Notes under the pieces: model-generated
Seen by the model: only the letters and a program-made list of their open reading frames with translations
Database searches by the model: none
What the model was told of the DNA's origin: nothing
Assembly (NCBI GenBank): GCA_017502085.1
Contig: JAFVVQ010000044.1
Location: 56,892-120,891 of the forward strand
Origin: Clostridia bacterium
Lineage (GTDB): Bacteria; Bacillota; Clostridia; Oscillospirales; Acutalibacteraceae
DNA: 64,000 nucleotides
Direction: 5' to 3'
In this document: piece after piece, positions 26,891 to 35,252 of the stretch
Numbering within the stretch: position 1 is the stretch's first letter
Layout: each line of letters begins with the position of its first letter
Made by a program: the position numbers and the translations under genes

Positions 26891-27484
26891 TTATGCAAAT
26901 AAAGTTGAATCCGTGAAGCCCGCAAAAGCGAGTGAAAGCAGACCGACGTAGATGAGTAATGCGGGAGTGCCTCTGAATGCTTCGGGAATATTTTCGTTGT
27001 TCTGAAGTGCGGCAGAGCCTTTGCTGATAAGTGCGGCGGCAAGTACGAAAGCAATACCCGCTCCGATACCTGAGCCGATTGCATCCGCAAAGGAATATGC
27101 GGCGGATTCGTTTATGAACGGCACCGCAAAAACAAGGGTGTTCAGTGCGGCAATGCCGAGGGTACCGAGTTCCTTATCGGACGTCCTGAAAATCAGCTTG
27201 AGAAGAAGTGCGATGATAATATAAACCGCTGCAAGAATGCCTCCGTAAACCGCCGCCTTACCCGCAAAGGGCAGAGCGGAGAAGTTACCCGTCAGGTTGA
27301 GCAGACTGCAGATAACACTTGTCACTACGGAAAATCCTGAAATCATAACGGCGAATTTGCCGAATGAACCGGGTTTTGTCGAGACGCGGATGGCTTCACT
27401 CATACCGAGACCCGAGCTTAAAACGAGATTCTGAATAAAAACCGTGAAAAGTGCGGTGATAAGGAGGTCGGATATCATTTTCAT
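26891..27484 (-). CDS. rnfA: RnfA-like membrane subunit
   Basis: A 197-residue protein with six hydrophobic spans resembling RnfA/RsxA, a core subunit of the ion-pumping ferredoxin:NAD oxidoreductase. Supporting segments are FIQNLVLSSGLGMSEAIR and a late TPALLIYVGLLSLAFAGF close to the RnfA C-terminus. It is divergent from standard RnfA. Starts by ATGA overlap with the rnfE-like gene. RnfB, C and G are absent nearby. Confidence 0.75.
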   Translation of the reverse strand: MKMISDLLITALFTVFIQNLVLSSGLGMSEAIRVSTKPGSFGKFAVMISGFSVVTSVICSLLNLTGNFSALPFAGKAAVYGGILAAVYIIIALLLKLIFRTSDKELGTLGIAALNTLVFAVPFINESAAYSFADAIGSGIGAGIAFVLAAALISKGSAALQNNENIPEAFRGTPALLIYVGLLSLAFAGFTDSTLFA

Positions 27485-28314
27485 TGTGCACTGTCCTCCT
27501 CTGCGGGAATATCGATTCCCAGACTTCTGAGAAATTCGTCGAGATCTGCCGTTGCCGATTCGATAATATCGTCGACGGATTTTTCTTCGGTGGCCTGAAC
27601 GGTTACCGTTTCGGGCTCTGCTTCGGTCTTTTGTATGACCGTAACTTCAGCCTCTGTTTCGGTTATTGCTTCATTTTCTGTCTCTGTTGTTTCTTCGGAT
27701 TCTTCCGTATGCGGATATGTTTTTGCCGTAACGGAATTCAGCAACGCCGCAAGGTATCCGAGAAGAATGATACATCCGAAGGGAAGTGCCATTCCCTTGA
27801 GTGTTACGGGCAGATTTATGCTCACACCCGCAAAGGTTGCCTTGCCGAGAATTTCTCTGACGGCACCCGTAATCAAAAAGATTGCAGAAACGCCGATACC
27901 GCTTGCAACCGCATCGAGAAAAGCGTTTTTGACGGAATTTTTTACTGCAAACTGTTCGCAATGCACCGCCACGACTGAGTTGATTGCCGTCAGCGGAAGA
28001 TATATCTTCAGTCCGAGACTCATACTGCTGAGAGAATAGGTCTCAAAATAATAGAGTGCGGGACATACGAATGCAAGACCGATGAGAAAATAAACGGGCA
28101 CACGTATCCATCGGGGCAGATTTTTGAGGAGAGCGCTTGCGATAACGCAGGTTGCAATCAGTTCAATGCACATTGCCGCCGAAAGCATTGCCGCCTGCTG
28201 AAACGTTGTCGATGCCGCAACAACGGGGCAGAGTCCCACAAGCTGAACGAGAACGGGGTTATAAATCACGGCACCTTTTTTGAGTGCTTCTCTGAACGAG
28301 AGATTTCCCTTCAT
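27481..28314 (-). CDS. rnfE: RnfE-like membrane subunit with acidic C-terminal tail
   Basis: A 277-residue protein. Residues about 1-200 match the RnfE/RsxE core with NPVLVQLVGLCPVVAAS at the N-terminus (canonical NPxLVQxLGLCP), then SVVAVHCEQFAVKNS and DAVASGIGVS. It then carries a roughly 80-residue hydrophilic tail rich in Glu and Thr (ETTETENEAITETEAEV) that ordinary RnfE lacks. It overlaps rnfD and rnfA by ATGA-type junctions, so the three are translationally coupled. Confidence 0.82.
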   Translation of the reverse strand: MKGNLSFREALKKGAVIYNPVLVQLVGLCPVVAASTTFQQAAMLSAAMCIELIATCVIASALLKNLPRWIRVPVYFLIGLAFVCPALYYFETYSLSSMSLGLKIYLPLTAINSVVAVHCEQFAVKNSVKNAFLDAVASGIGVSAIFLITGAVREILGKATFAGVSINLPVTLKGMALPFGCIILLGYLAALLNSVTAKTYPHTEESEETTETENEAITETEAEVTVIQKTEAEPETVTVQATEEKSVDDIIESATADLDEFLRSLGIDIPAEEDSAQ

Positions 28315-29291
28315 TCCGTCACCTCCTTGCGGGGTGATTTTTTGGCGATTGAGGGCATTTTTTCAATTGCCGAATCGAAAACAGGTCGGAGTGCGTTTGT
28401 CAGAAGAACCGCAAAGCATACGGTTTCTTCATAGGCACCCATGTGGCGCATACTCATACAGATGATGCCGCAGACCGCGCCGTAAATGATTTTGTTAAGG
28501 TTTTTTCGAGGAAGAGTTGACGGGTCGGTGATGAGAAACACCGCCGCAAACATAAGTGAGCCGGAGCAAAGCTCGGGGATAACATTGGATTTCATTGATG
28601 ACGGTACTCTCGGAAAAAGAACAACCATCAGTATACAGGCGACAATGAAGCCGGCAGAGGAGAGGAGTGCTTTCGGACGGCGGATGAGCAGATACACCGC
28701 ACAAGCCGCCATCAGGAGAATGCAGCCCGTACCCATCGGACCTGCGGTATTGCCGATAACAATATCAAAAATGTTTGCCGTACCTACGTGCACGGAACTT
28801 CCTTTCATAAGCATTGAACCGAGGGATGTTGAGCCGAAAACCGCATCACGTGTGCCGACGGTGTAGCTGAATACCTGTTCCTTGAAGCAGACACTTGCAA
28901 AGGCGAAACCTGCTGCGGCAGGAACAAAAGGTGCTTTTGTGCTTGAACCGAACGGAGCTTTTGCAACTCCGATTGCAAAAATACTTGCGAAAGCTGGAAT
29001 ATAAAGAGGAACACCCGAGGGCATCATCAGGGCGATTACCGCACCTGTAAAAATTGCAGAAAGATCACGGATATAAATCTTTTTTCTGAGAACAATGCCT
29101 GCAAGAGCGTCGGTGATTATTGCAGGGAAAACCGCAGACGCAAGAACAAGAAGACTGCGTGCGCCATAATAAACGAATGCCATTACGCACGGTGCGATGA
29201 GCATAATCAGGTAGTCTGCACAGATGCTTTTTGCAGACTGATTATTCTGTTTGCGGGAGCTGTTTGCCAAAGGGTTCACCTCTGCTTCCAT
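28311..29291 (-). CDS. rnfD: RnfD-like membrane subunit
   Basis: A 326-residue polytopic protein of the RnfD/NqrB family. Recognisable segments are a KAPFGSSTKAPFVPAAAGF stretch matching the family's K-x-x-FGG...NPA loop (its Asn is lost), RDAVFGSTSLGSM in the place of the flavinylation motif S(T)GAT (Thr155 is retained as possible covalent FMN site), and TDPSTLPRKNLNKIIYGAVCG. It is the first gene of the long minus-strand run. Divergent residues make redox function uncertain. Confidence 0.78.
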   Translation of the reverse strand: MEAEVNPLANSSRKQNNQSAKSICADYLIMLIAPCVMAFVYYGARSLLVLASAVFPAIITDALAGIVLRKKIYIRDLSAIFTGAVIALMMPSGVPLYIPAFASIFAIGVAKAPFGSSTKAPFVPAAAGFAFASVCFKEQVFSYTVGTRDAVFGSTSLGSMLMKGSSVHVGTANIFDIVIGNTAGPMGTGCILLMAACAVYLLIRRPKALLSSAGFIVACILMVVLFPRVPSSMKSNVIPELCSGSLMFAAVFLITDPSTLPRKNLNKIIYGAVCGIICMSMRHMGAYEETVCFAVLLTNALRPVFDSAIEKMPSIAKKSPRKEVTE

Positions 29292-29301
29292 TATTTATTC
29301 A

Positions 29302-29330
29302 TTGCATAAGTGCGGATGAAATCATATTAT
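29302..29330 (+). promoter_or_regulatory. Promoter of mecA
   Basis: TTGCAT (29302-29307), 17-base spacer, TATTAT (29325-29330), in the short divergent gap between the rnfD-like gene and mecA. An AAAGGAGG site follows. Confidence 0.6.
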
Positions 29331-29363
29331 ATTAGTAGTCGCGCTCAAAGGAGGTTATGCGTT

Positions 29364-29927
29364 ATGCAAATCAATTCGCCTGCCGAAAACCGCATTATCA
29401 TTGAACTTTCGGCACAGGATATGATTGAACTGGATATTACATATGAGGACATGGATTATTCCTCAATCGAAACAAGACGGGTTATCTGGACCGTGCTTGA
29501 TGCCGCAGGAAAGATTCTCGGCAGGGAGCTTGACCCGTCGAGAAAAATGATAATCGAGGCTATGCCGCTTGTCGGAGGGGGATGCGTACTTTTTTTCACG
29601 ATGACGGATACACCCGTCAGGTCAGGCCGTACGAAGCTCATCAAACAGGCGGCAAATCTTATCTGTGATTTTGACAGCCTTGAAAGTCTGTATAAAGCCG
29701 CTGAGGAATGTATCTGCAAAGCGGAAAATGTTTCTAACAGTCTTTATGAAAGCGGCGGCAGATACAGGCTGATTATCAGCTCGCCGACAGATATAAACCG
29801 CTGTGAAAAGCGGATGAGCGAGTTTGCGTGCTGCAGAAAATGCGGAAATCTTGAAGCAGATTTCACGAGGGAGCATTGGAATCCGATTGCGGAGGGCAAT
29901 GCTTTGTGCACGATTATGTGCATATAA
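29364..29927 (+). CDS. mecA: MecA-like adaptor protein
   Basis: A 187-residue protein of the MecA/NegRegulator-of-competence family, which delivers substrates to the ClpC chaperone. The N-terminal domain has SAQDMIELDITYEDMDYSS, typical for substrate-binding MecA domains; the C-terminal half has DFDSLESLYKAAEECICK and the usual ClpC-binding fold. The ATG at 29364, 9 bases after AAAGGAGG, is preferred. It ends with a Cys-rich stretch rather than the usual terminus. Convergent with rpe. Confidence 0.78.
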   Translation: MQINSPAENRIIIELSAQDMIELDITYEDMDYSSIETRRVIWTVLDAAGKILGRELDPSRKMIIEAMPLVGGGCVLFFTMTDTPVRSGRTKLIKQAANLICDFDSLESLYKAAEECICKAENVSNSLYESGGRYRLIISSPTDINRCEKRMSEFACCRKCGNLEADFTREHWNPIAEGNALCTIMCI

Positions 29928-29928
29928 A

Positions 29929-30594
29929 TCAGTTATATGCTTTTTCTGCTTTTTCACGGAGCATTCCGATGATTTCGGAGGGTTTCTCCGCACCGAAAAC
30001 CGCACTGCCCGCAACAAAAACGTTTGCACCCGCAGCTGCGGCGATTTCAACGGTTTCGGCATTTATACCGCCGTCAACCTGAATATCAACGTCAAGACCT
30101 CTGCGAAGAATTTCTTCACGCAGGGTCTTTACTTTTTTCATCGTATCGTGCATAAATGACTGGCCGCCGAAGCCGGGCTCAACCGTCATGACAAGCACCA
30201 TCGAAAGTTTTTCAAGATAAGGGAAAACTTCTTCGGCAGGGGTTGCGGGTTTGATGCTGATACCCGCCTTGCATCCGCAGTTGAGGATTTTATCAACCGT
30301 TTCGCCGACGGGGGATGAGCTTTCAATATGGAAAGTAATGATATCGGCACCCGCTTTTTTAAAATCATCAATGTATTTCAGCGGATTTTCAATCATAAGA
30401 TGCACGTCAAAAACAAGATTTGTTTTGCTTCTGACACTTTTGATTACAGGTGCACCGAATGAGATATTCGGAACGAATGCACCGTCCATAACGTCGAGAT
30501 GAAGATAATCGGCGCCGCCTTTTTCAACCTTGACCGCCTCTGCGCCGAGGGCAGAAAAATCACTTGCAAGTACGGACGGAGAAATTTTTATCAT
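29929..30594 (-). CDS. rpe: Ribulose-phosphate 3-epimerase
   Basis: A 221-residue TIM-barrel enzyme that interconverts ribulose 5-phosphate and xylulose 5-phosphate in the pentose phosphate pathway. Motifs: SPSVLASDF, HLDVMDGAFVPNISFG, MTVEPGFGGQSF and QVDGGINAET, which hold the metal His and two catalytic Asp. Start at 30594 rather than the upstream ATG. Fits with xylulokinase in the window. Confidence 0.95.
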   Translation of the reverse strand: MIKISPSVLASDFSALGAEAVKVEKGGADYLHLDVMDGAFVPNISFGAPVIKSVRSKTNLVFDVHLMIENPLKYIDDFKKAGADIITFHIESSSPVGETVDKILNCGCKAGISIKPATPAEEVFPYLEKLSMVLVMTVEPGFGGQSFMHDTMKKVKTLREEILRRGLDVDIQVDGGINAETVEIAAAAGANVFVAGSAVFGAEKPSEIIGMLREKAEKAYN

Positions 30595-30725
30595 AGAAAA
30601 ACATCCTTTCGGTTGCCTTTCAGGCAAGAATCACGGCATTATAATCTGTATTATTATATCAGCTTTATATTATAAGGTCAATAATAATAGAAATAAGTTT
30701 ACATTTTATTTTGTTGATTTAAAGC

Positions 30726-30754
30726 TTTACAAATTTGAATTTTTGATACATAAT
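30726..30754 (+). promoter_or_regulatory. Promoter of the ABC exporter gene
   Basis: TTTACA (30726-30731), 17-base spacer, CATAAT (30749-30754), upstream of the start at 30796. The rest of the 30595-30795 region is AT-rich without a gene. Confidence 0.55.
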
Positions 30755-30795
30755 ATAAGGTGATATATTGTTATCAGACAGGTAAGGGAAAAAGA

Positions 30796-32571
30796 ATGGG
30801 AAATAAAAAGGAAAAGAAAGGTACGCTTCAGAAGAATAAGGCGCTGATAAGCCGTTTCTTTCCGTATCTGAAAAAACATCTCGGTACGGAGCTGATAGTT
30901 CTTCTCTGTGCGGCGACCTCGGCAGCCTGTGAAATCATTCTGCCGCTGATAGTCAGGGTAATCACCGATAACGGAGTCGAAAACCCCGACGGAATTACTG
31001 TAAAACTTATTGTCACCATTGCAGTTGCCTATATCGCACTCAGGGGACTTGACAGCTTTGCAAGTTATTGTCAGTCCTATTGGGGACACAAAATGGGCAC
31101 TAAAATTGAAAACTCAATGCGTGAAGATATGTTTGACCATCTGCAGACGCTTTCTTTCTCGTTTTTTGATAACACAAAGGTCGGTCAGCTTATGAGCCGA
31201 ATGACCTCAGACCTTTTTGACGTTGCTGAATGGGCGCACCATTTTCCCGAAATGCTTCTTATGACGGCAGTCAAATTCGTTGCCAGTTTCTTTATCTTCG
31301 CAACGATGGATTACCGTTTCGCAATCGCTATTTTCGTACTGATGCCGTTTATGATAATTCTCACGAAAAAATCGAGAACCCGTATGCGTGATACTTTCAA
31401 AGCGGGCAGACATCAGGTTGGCGAAATCAATGCGAGAATCGAAGACAGTCTTCTCGGTGTCAGAGTTGTACGTTCGTTCACAAAAGAGAAGACCGAAAAG
31501 GAAAAATTCTCGAAGGGCAACGAGAAATACGTCGAAATAAGAAACAAGAGTCATAAATATATGTCGCAGTTTCATGCAACTGTCAAGCTCATTGACGGCG
31601 TTACGTATATCTGCGTTATCTCGATGGGCGCACTGCTTATGAAAGAGGGAATCACCTCTGCGGGTGATTTTGCCGCAAGTCTTATGCTGATTTCAACTCT
31701 GCTCGGCTCAATCCGTACGATTGTTGATTTCAGCGAGCAGTTCAGCCGAGGCATTACGGGTGTTGAACGTTTTGCCGAGATAATGGACGAGAAACCCGAT
31801 ATTACCGACAGTGAAAATGCCGTTGATATCGAAAACGTTCAGGGTGAAATCGAATTCAGAGACGTCTGTTTCAGCTACGTCAAGGGTGAAAAGCAGATAC
31901 TCCATAATCTTAACCTTCATCTGAAAAAAGGTGAAAATCTTGCGCTTGTCGGTCCGAGCGGCGGCGGCAAAACCACGCTCTGCAATCTCATTCCGAGATT
32001 TTATGAGCCTGAAAGCGGCGAAATCTTTATCGACGGCAAAAACATCAGGGATATTACCCTGCGTTCGCTTCGCTCAAACATCGGCGTTGTTGCTCAGGAC
32101 GTTTATCTTTTCTCGGGCACCATTTATGATAACCTCATATACGGCAAAGACGGTGCAACGATGGATGAAATCATTGAAGCCGCAAAGCAGGCGGGAGCTC
32201 ACGATTTCATCAGTGCTCTGCCCGACGGGTATAACACTTATATCGGTGAAAGAGGCGTCAAGCTTTCGGGCGGACAGAAGCAGAGAATTTCGATTGCCAG
32301 AGTATTCCTCAAGAATCCGCCGATACTGCTTCTTGACGAAGCGACCTCCGCACTTGATAACGAAAGCGAAAAGCTTGTTCAGGAATCCCTTGAGCGACTT
32401 GCCAAGGGCAGAACAACTCTCACCATAGCGCACCGCCTGACAACAATCCGAAATGCAGACGAGATTGTCGTGCTGACAGAAAACGGTATTGCCGAGCAGG
32501 GCTCTCACGCAGAGCTGATGCAAAAGGGCGGCATTTACAGCAATATGTATAATATGTACGCAATTGTTTAG
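30796..32571 (+). CDS. ABC exporter, fused permease-ATPase
   Basis: A 591-residue half-transporter of the MsbA/LmrA type. Six transmembrane helices come first, then the nucleotide-binding domain with Walker A GPSGGGKTT, Q-loop VVAQDVYLF, signature LSGGQKQRISIAR, Walker B ILLLDEATSALD and the H-loop IAHRLTT. Drug, lipid or peptide export is possible; it most likely works as a homodimer. The ATG at 30796 has AAGGG upstream. Its TAG stop lies within the first bases of an adjacent repeat element, so insertion has set the C-terminus. Confidence 0.9.
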   Translation: MGNKKEKKGTLQKNKALISRFFPYLKKHLGTELIVLLCAATSAACEIILPLIVRVITDNGVENPDGITVKLIVTIAVAYIALRGLDSFASYCQSYWGHKMGTKIENSMREDMFDHLQTLSFSFFDNTKVGQLMSRMTSDLFDVAEWAHHFPEMLLMTAVKFVASFFIFATMDYRFAIAIFVLMPFMIILTKKSRTRMRDTFKAGRHQVGEINARIEDSLLGVRVVRSFTKEKTEKEKFSKGNEKYVEIRNKSHKYMSQFHATVKLIDGVTYICVISMGALLMKEGITSAGDFAASLMLISTLLGSIRTIVDFSEQFSRGITGVERFAEIMDEKPDITDSENAVDIENVQGEIEFRDVCFSYVKGEKQILHNLNLHLKKGENLALVGPSGGGKTTLCNLIPRFYEPESGEIFIDGKNIRDITLRSLRSNIGVVAQDVYLFSGTIYDNLIYGKDGATMDEIIEAAKQAGAHDFISALPDGYNTYIGERGVKLSGGQKQRISIARVFLKNPPILLLDEATSALDNESEKLVQESLERLAKGRTTLTIAHRLTTIRNADEIVVLTENGIAEQGSHAELMQKGGIYSNMYNMYAIV

Positions 32572-33134
32572 TGAAAAGCTAAAAGTGAAAAATGAAAAGT
32601 TTTGGAAGGGCTTCGCCCTTACCCGTTTAATAAGGAGTTTGGGGCTTGAACAAAGGACCGTTATCAACACAATCAATTGATTTTGCAATCGATGTAGTGA
32701 ATTATTATAAATGGCTTGTATCTGATAAAAAGGAATACGTAATGTCGAAACAGCTTCTTAAAAGCGGTACAAGTGTTGGTGCAAATATTCACGAAGCTGA
32801 TTTTGCGGTCAGTAAGGCTGATTTTATTTCAAAAATGCAGATAGCATTAAAAGAATTGGCGGAAACAGAATATTGGTTGATTGTTCTTGAAAGAACAGGG
32901 TATTTACCTGCAGAGCAATGTTTTCTTAAGGAAAAATGTATGAGCATAAAAAGAATGCTGATCGCTTCCTTGAATACAAGCAAAAGCAACTGAATAATTT
33001 ATTTCTATTGAATTGATACAACGGGTACGCTTAGTCATTTTGAAACATTCACTTAAGTTATTTTTCACTTTACAAACGGGTGTGGGCAGAGCCCACCCTC
33101 AACTCTTCACTATTCACTTTTCATTTAAGTTATT
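32571..33134. mobile_element. Palindromic repeat element, long copy, carrying a four-helix-bundle gene
   Basis: The left end (GTGAAAAGCTAAAAGTGAA then a GAAGGGCttcGCCCTT hairpin) and the right end (GGGTGTGGGC hairpin, then AACTCTTCACTATTCACTTTTCA) match the ends of the short copy at 33591-33714 in order and orientation. Between the two halves sits the gene at 32646-32993. A further half-copy (TTCACTTAAGTTATTTTTCAC) lies at 33048-33069. No transposase is present. It is probably mobilised in trans or spread as a non-autonomous element (inference). No clear target duplication is visible. Confidence 0.65.
32646..32993 (+). CDS. Four-helix-bundle protein (23S rRNA intervening-sequence / bAvd-like family)
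   Basis: A 115-residue all-helical protein of the pfam05635-type family, homologous to proteins encoded in 23S rRNA intervening sequences and to the Avd protein of diversity-generating retroelements. Visible signature: LLKSGTSVGANIHEADFAVSKADFI and ALKELAETEYWL, conserved in the family. It starts with TTG at 32646 behind AAGGAG. It lies inside a repeat element and not in rRNA; no reverse transcriptase or template repeat is present nearby. Function unknown. Confidence 0.85.
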   Translation: MNKGPLSTQSIDFAIDVVNYYKWLVSDKKEYVMSKQLLKSGTSVGANIHEADFAVSKADFISKMQIALKELAETEYWLIVLERTGYLPAEQCFLKEKCMSIKRMLIASLNTSKSN

Positions 33135-33159
33135 ATCCAAAAGAAAGGAATATATCGCT

Positions 33160-33585
33160 ATGCTTAAAAACATCTCCCCCATCATCTCCCCCGAGCTTCT
33201 CAAAATTCTTATGGAAATGGGTCACGGTGACGAAATCGTTATCGGTGACGGTAATTTCCCCTCGGCATCAATCGCACAGAAGCTTGTCCGCCTTGACGGT
33301 CACGGCGTGAACGAAATTCTTGAGGCAATTCTTAAGCTGATGCCCCTTGATACATACGTCGAAGCTCCCGTTGCTCTTATGGATAACGGCGATGCATCGA
33401 ATCCTCCTCCCATCTGGGCGGATTACAAGAAGACGGTTACCGCTGAAGAAGGCGAAAAGAATTTTGAGCTTGTTGAGCGCTTCGCTTTCTACGAGAGAGC
33501 AAAGAAGGCATACGCAGTTATCGCAACGGGCGAAACCGCTATCTATGCAAACATCATTCTCAAAAAAGGCGTTGTTATTCAGTAA
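33160..33585 (+). CDS. fucU: L-fucose mutarotase FucU/RbsD family
   Basis: A 141-residue FucU/RbsD-fold protein that interconverts anomers of L-fucose. Segments MGHGDEIVIGDGNFP and ATGETAIYANIILKKGVV match the family's catalytic and C-terminal motifs. ATG at 33160 with AAAGGA upstream. It is the first of three fucose genes, followed by kinase and isomerase, with a repeat element between it and the kinase. Confidence 0.93.
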   Translation: MLKNISPIISPELLKILMEMGHGDEIVIGDGNFPSASIAQKLVRLDGHGVNEILEAILKLMPLDTYVEAPVALMDNGDASNPPPIWADYKKTVTAEEGEKNFELVERFAFYERAKKAYAVIATGETAIYANIILKKGVVIQ

Positions 33586-33590
33586 CCGTC

Positions 33591-33714
33591 AAGTGAAAAG
33601 CTAAAAGTGAATAGTGAACAGTTAAGGAAAGGCTCCGCCTTTAACCGATTATAAAACGGGTGTGGGCAGCGCCCACCCGAAACTCTTCACTCTTCATTGT
33701 TCATTTTTCACTTA
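33591..33714. repeat. Palindromic repeat element, short empty copy
   Basis: A 124-base MITE-like unit between fucU and the kinase gene. Imperfect terminal inverted repeats start AAGTGAAAAGCTAAAAGTGAA and end TTCATTTTTCACTTA. Inside are two hairpins: AAAGGCtccGCCTTT and CGGGTGTGGGCAGCGCCCACCCG. It is the same element as at 32571-33134 minus the gene. As it lies within an operon it must be transcribed through, and may act as RNA structure. Confidence 0.8.
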
Positions 33715-33727
33715 GAAAGGAGTCACA

Positions 33728-35197
33728 ATGAACAAACGAGTTCTTGCCATCGATTTCGGAGCGTCAAGCGGCAGAGCCATTCTCGGTACATTTGACGGCA
33801 AAAAGATTACTCTCGAAGAGGTGCACCGCTTCTCGAATGACCCCGTCAAGGTCGGCGACACGATGTATTGGGACGTTCTCCGCCTTTTCCACGAAATCAA
33901 GCAGGGTATTGTCAAAGCAAAGCTTGCAGGCGGTTTTGACAGCGTCGGCATTGATACATGGGGCGTTGATTTCGGTCTGATTGATGAATTCGGATGCCTC
34001 CTTGAAAATCCGATTCATTACAGAGATGAACGCACAAAGGGTCTCATTGAAGAGTGCGCCGAAACCGTTCCGAATGACGAATTCTACGGCACAACAGGTA
34101 TTCAGTTTATGGAGCTCAACACCGTTTATCAGCTCTATGCACTAAAAAAATACCGTCCTCATATGCTCGAAAGAGCTGACAAAATCCTCTTTATGCCCGA
34201 CCTTTTCGGCTATATGCTTACAGGCAAAAAGACAACCGAATATTCAATCGCAACCACCTCGCAGATGATTGACCTCAAGACCAAAAAGTGGGCAACACCG
34301 CTTCTTGACAGACTCGGAATTCCGTCAGGACTGCTCTGCGACATTGCTCCGTCGGGCACCGTTCTCGGCAAAATCAGAGCGGATATCTGTGCCGAATGCG
34401 GTATCCCCGAGGTTGACGTAATCAGCGTCTGCGGTCACGATACACAGAGCGCAATCACCGCCGTTCCTTGCACAGAGGGCGATTTTGCGTTCCTTTCAAG
34501 CGGCACGTGGTCACTCTTCGGAACAGAGCTTGACAAACCGATTGTCGACGAAAAATCCATTGCGATGAACGTCACGAATGAGGGCGGCTACAACGAAAAA
34601 GTCGGCTTCCTCAAGAATATCATCGGTCTCTGGCTTATTCAGGAAAGCCGCCGCCACTGGAACAGACACGGCGAGGATTATTCCTATGCAGACCTCGAGA
34701 AACTTGCACTCGGAGCAGAGCCTTTCAAGTGCTTCATCGACCCCGATGCGCCCGAATTCGTGCCTCACGGAAACATCCCCGAGAGAGTGCGTGAATACTG
34801 CCGCAAAACAGGTCAGGCAGTTCCCGAAAGCGTCGGCGAGGTTATGCGCTGCATCTACGAAAGCCTTGCAATGAAATACCGTCTGACACTTGAAAAGCTT
34901 GAAGAGTGCACAGAGAAAACCTATCCCGCAATTCACGTTATCGGCGGCGGAACAAAGGATACACTTCTTTGTAAGATGACTGCCTGCTCCTGCGGAAGAA
35001 AGGTTGTTGCAGGTCCGATTGAAGCCACCGTTCTCGGCAATATTCTCGTTCAGCTTCTTTCGTGCGGAGCAATCGCAGATATTGATGAGGCAAGAAAAAT
35101 TGTCCGTGAAAGCGAAAATACCGTTGAATATCTCCCCGAAAACACCGCAGAATGGTCAGCGGCATACGAGAGATTCAAGGCGGTTGCGGGCAACTGA
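33728..35197 (+). CDS. L-fuculokinase-type FGGY kinase (rhamnulokinase-like)
   Basis: A 489-residue FGGY kinase. AIDFGASSGRAILG is the phosphate-1 loop and SSGTWSLFG plus VIGGGTKDTLLC form the second ATP lobe. The sequence looks like the rhamnulokinase (RhaB) branch, yet its neighbours are fucU and fucI, so the likely reaction is L-fuculose to L-fuculose 1-phosphate. GAAAGGAG lies before the ATG. No aldolase for the product is found in the window. Confidence 0.85.
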   Translation: MNKRVLAIDFGASSGRAILGTFDGKKITLEEVHRFSNDPVKVGDTMYWDVLRLFHEIKQGIVKAKLAGGFDSVGIDTWGVDFGLIDEFGCLLENPIHYRDERTKGLIEECAETVPNDEFYGTTGIQFMELNTVYQLYALKKYRPHMLERADKILFMPDLFGYMLTGKKTTEYSIATTSQMIDLKTKKWATPLLDRLGIPSGLLCDIAPSGTVLGKIRADICAECGIPEVDVISVCGHDTQSAITAVPCTEGDFAFLSSGTWSLFGTELDKPIVDEKSIAMNVTNEGGYNEKVGFLKNIIGLWLIQESRRHWNRHGEDYSYADLEKLALGAEPFKCFIDPDAPEFVPHGNIPERVREYCRKTGQAVPESVGEVMRCIYESLAMKYRLTLEKLEECTEKTYPAIHVIGGGTKDTLLCKMTACSCGRKVVAGPIEATVLGNILVQLLSCGAIADIDEARKIVRESENTVEYLPENTAEWSAAYERFKAVAGN

Positions 35198-35252
35198 TTT
35201 CAGCAATCCATAATGAAATAAATTTTCATCACATAGAAAGGATTTGATTAAA

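Noticed and set aside
32571-33714. CRISPR array or diversity-generating retroelement
   Set aside because: The repeats are inverted ends of an element, not regular direct repeats with spacers, and no reverse transcriptase or template/variable repeats are present.
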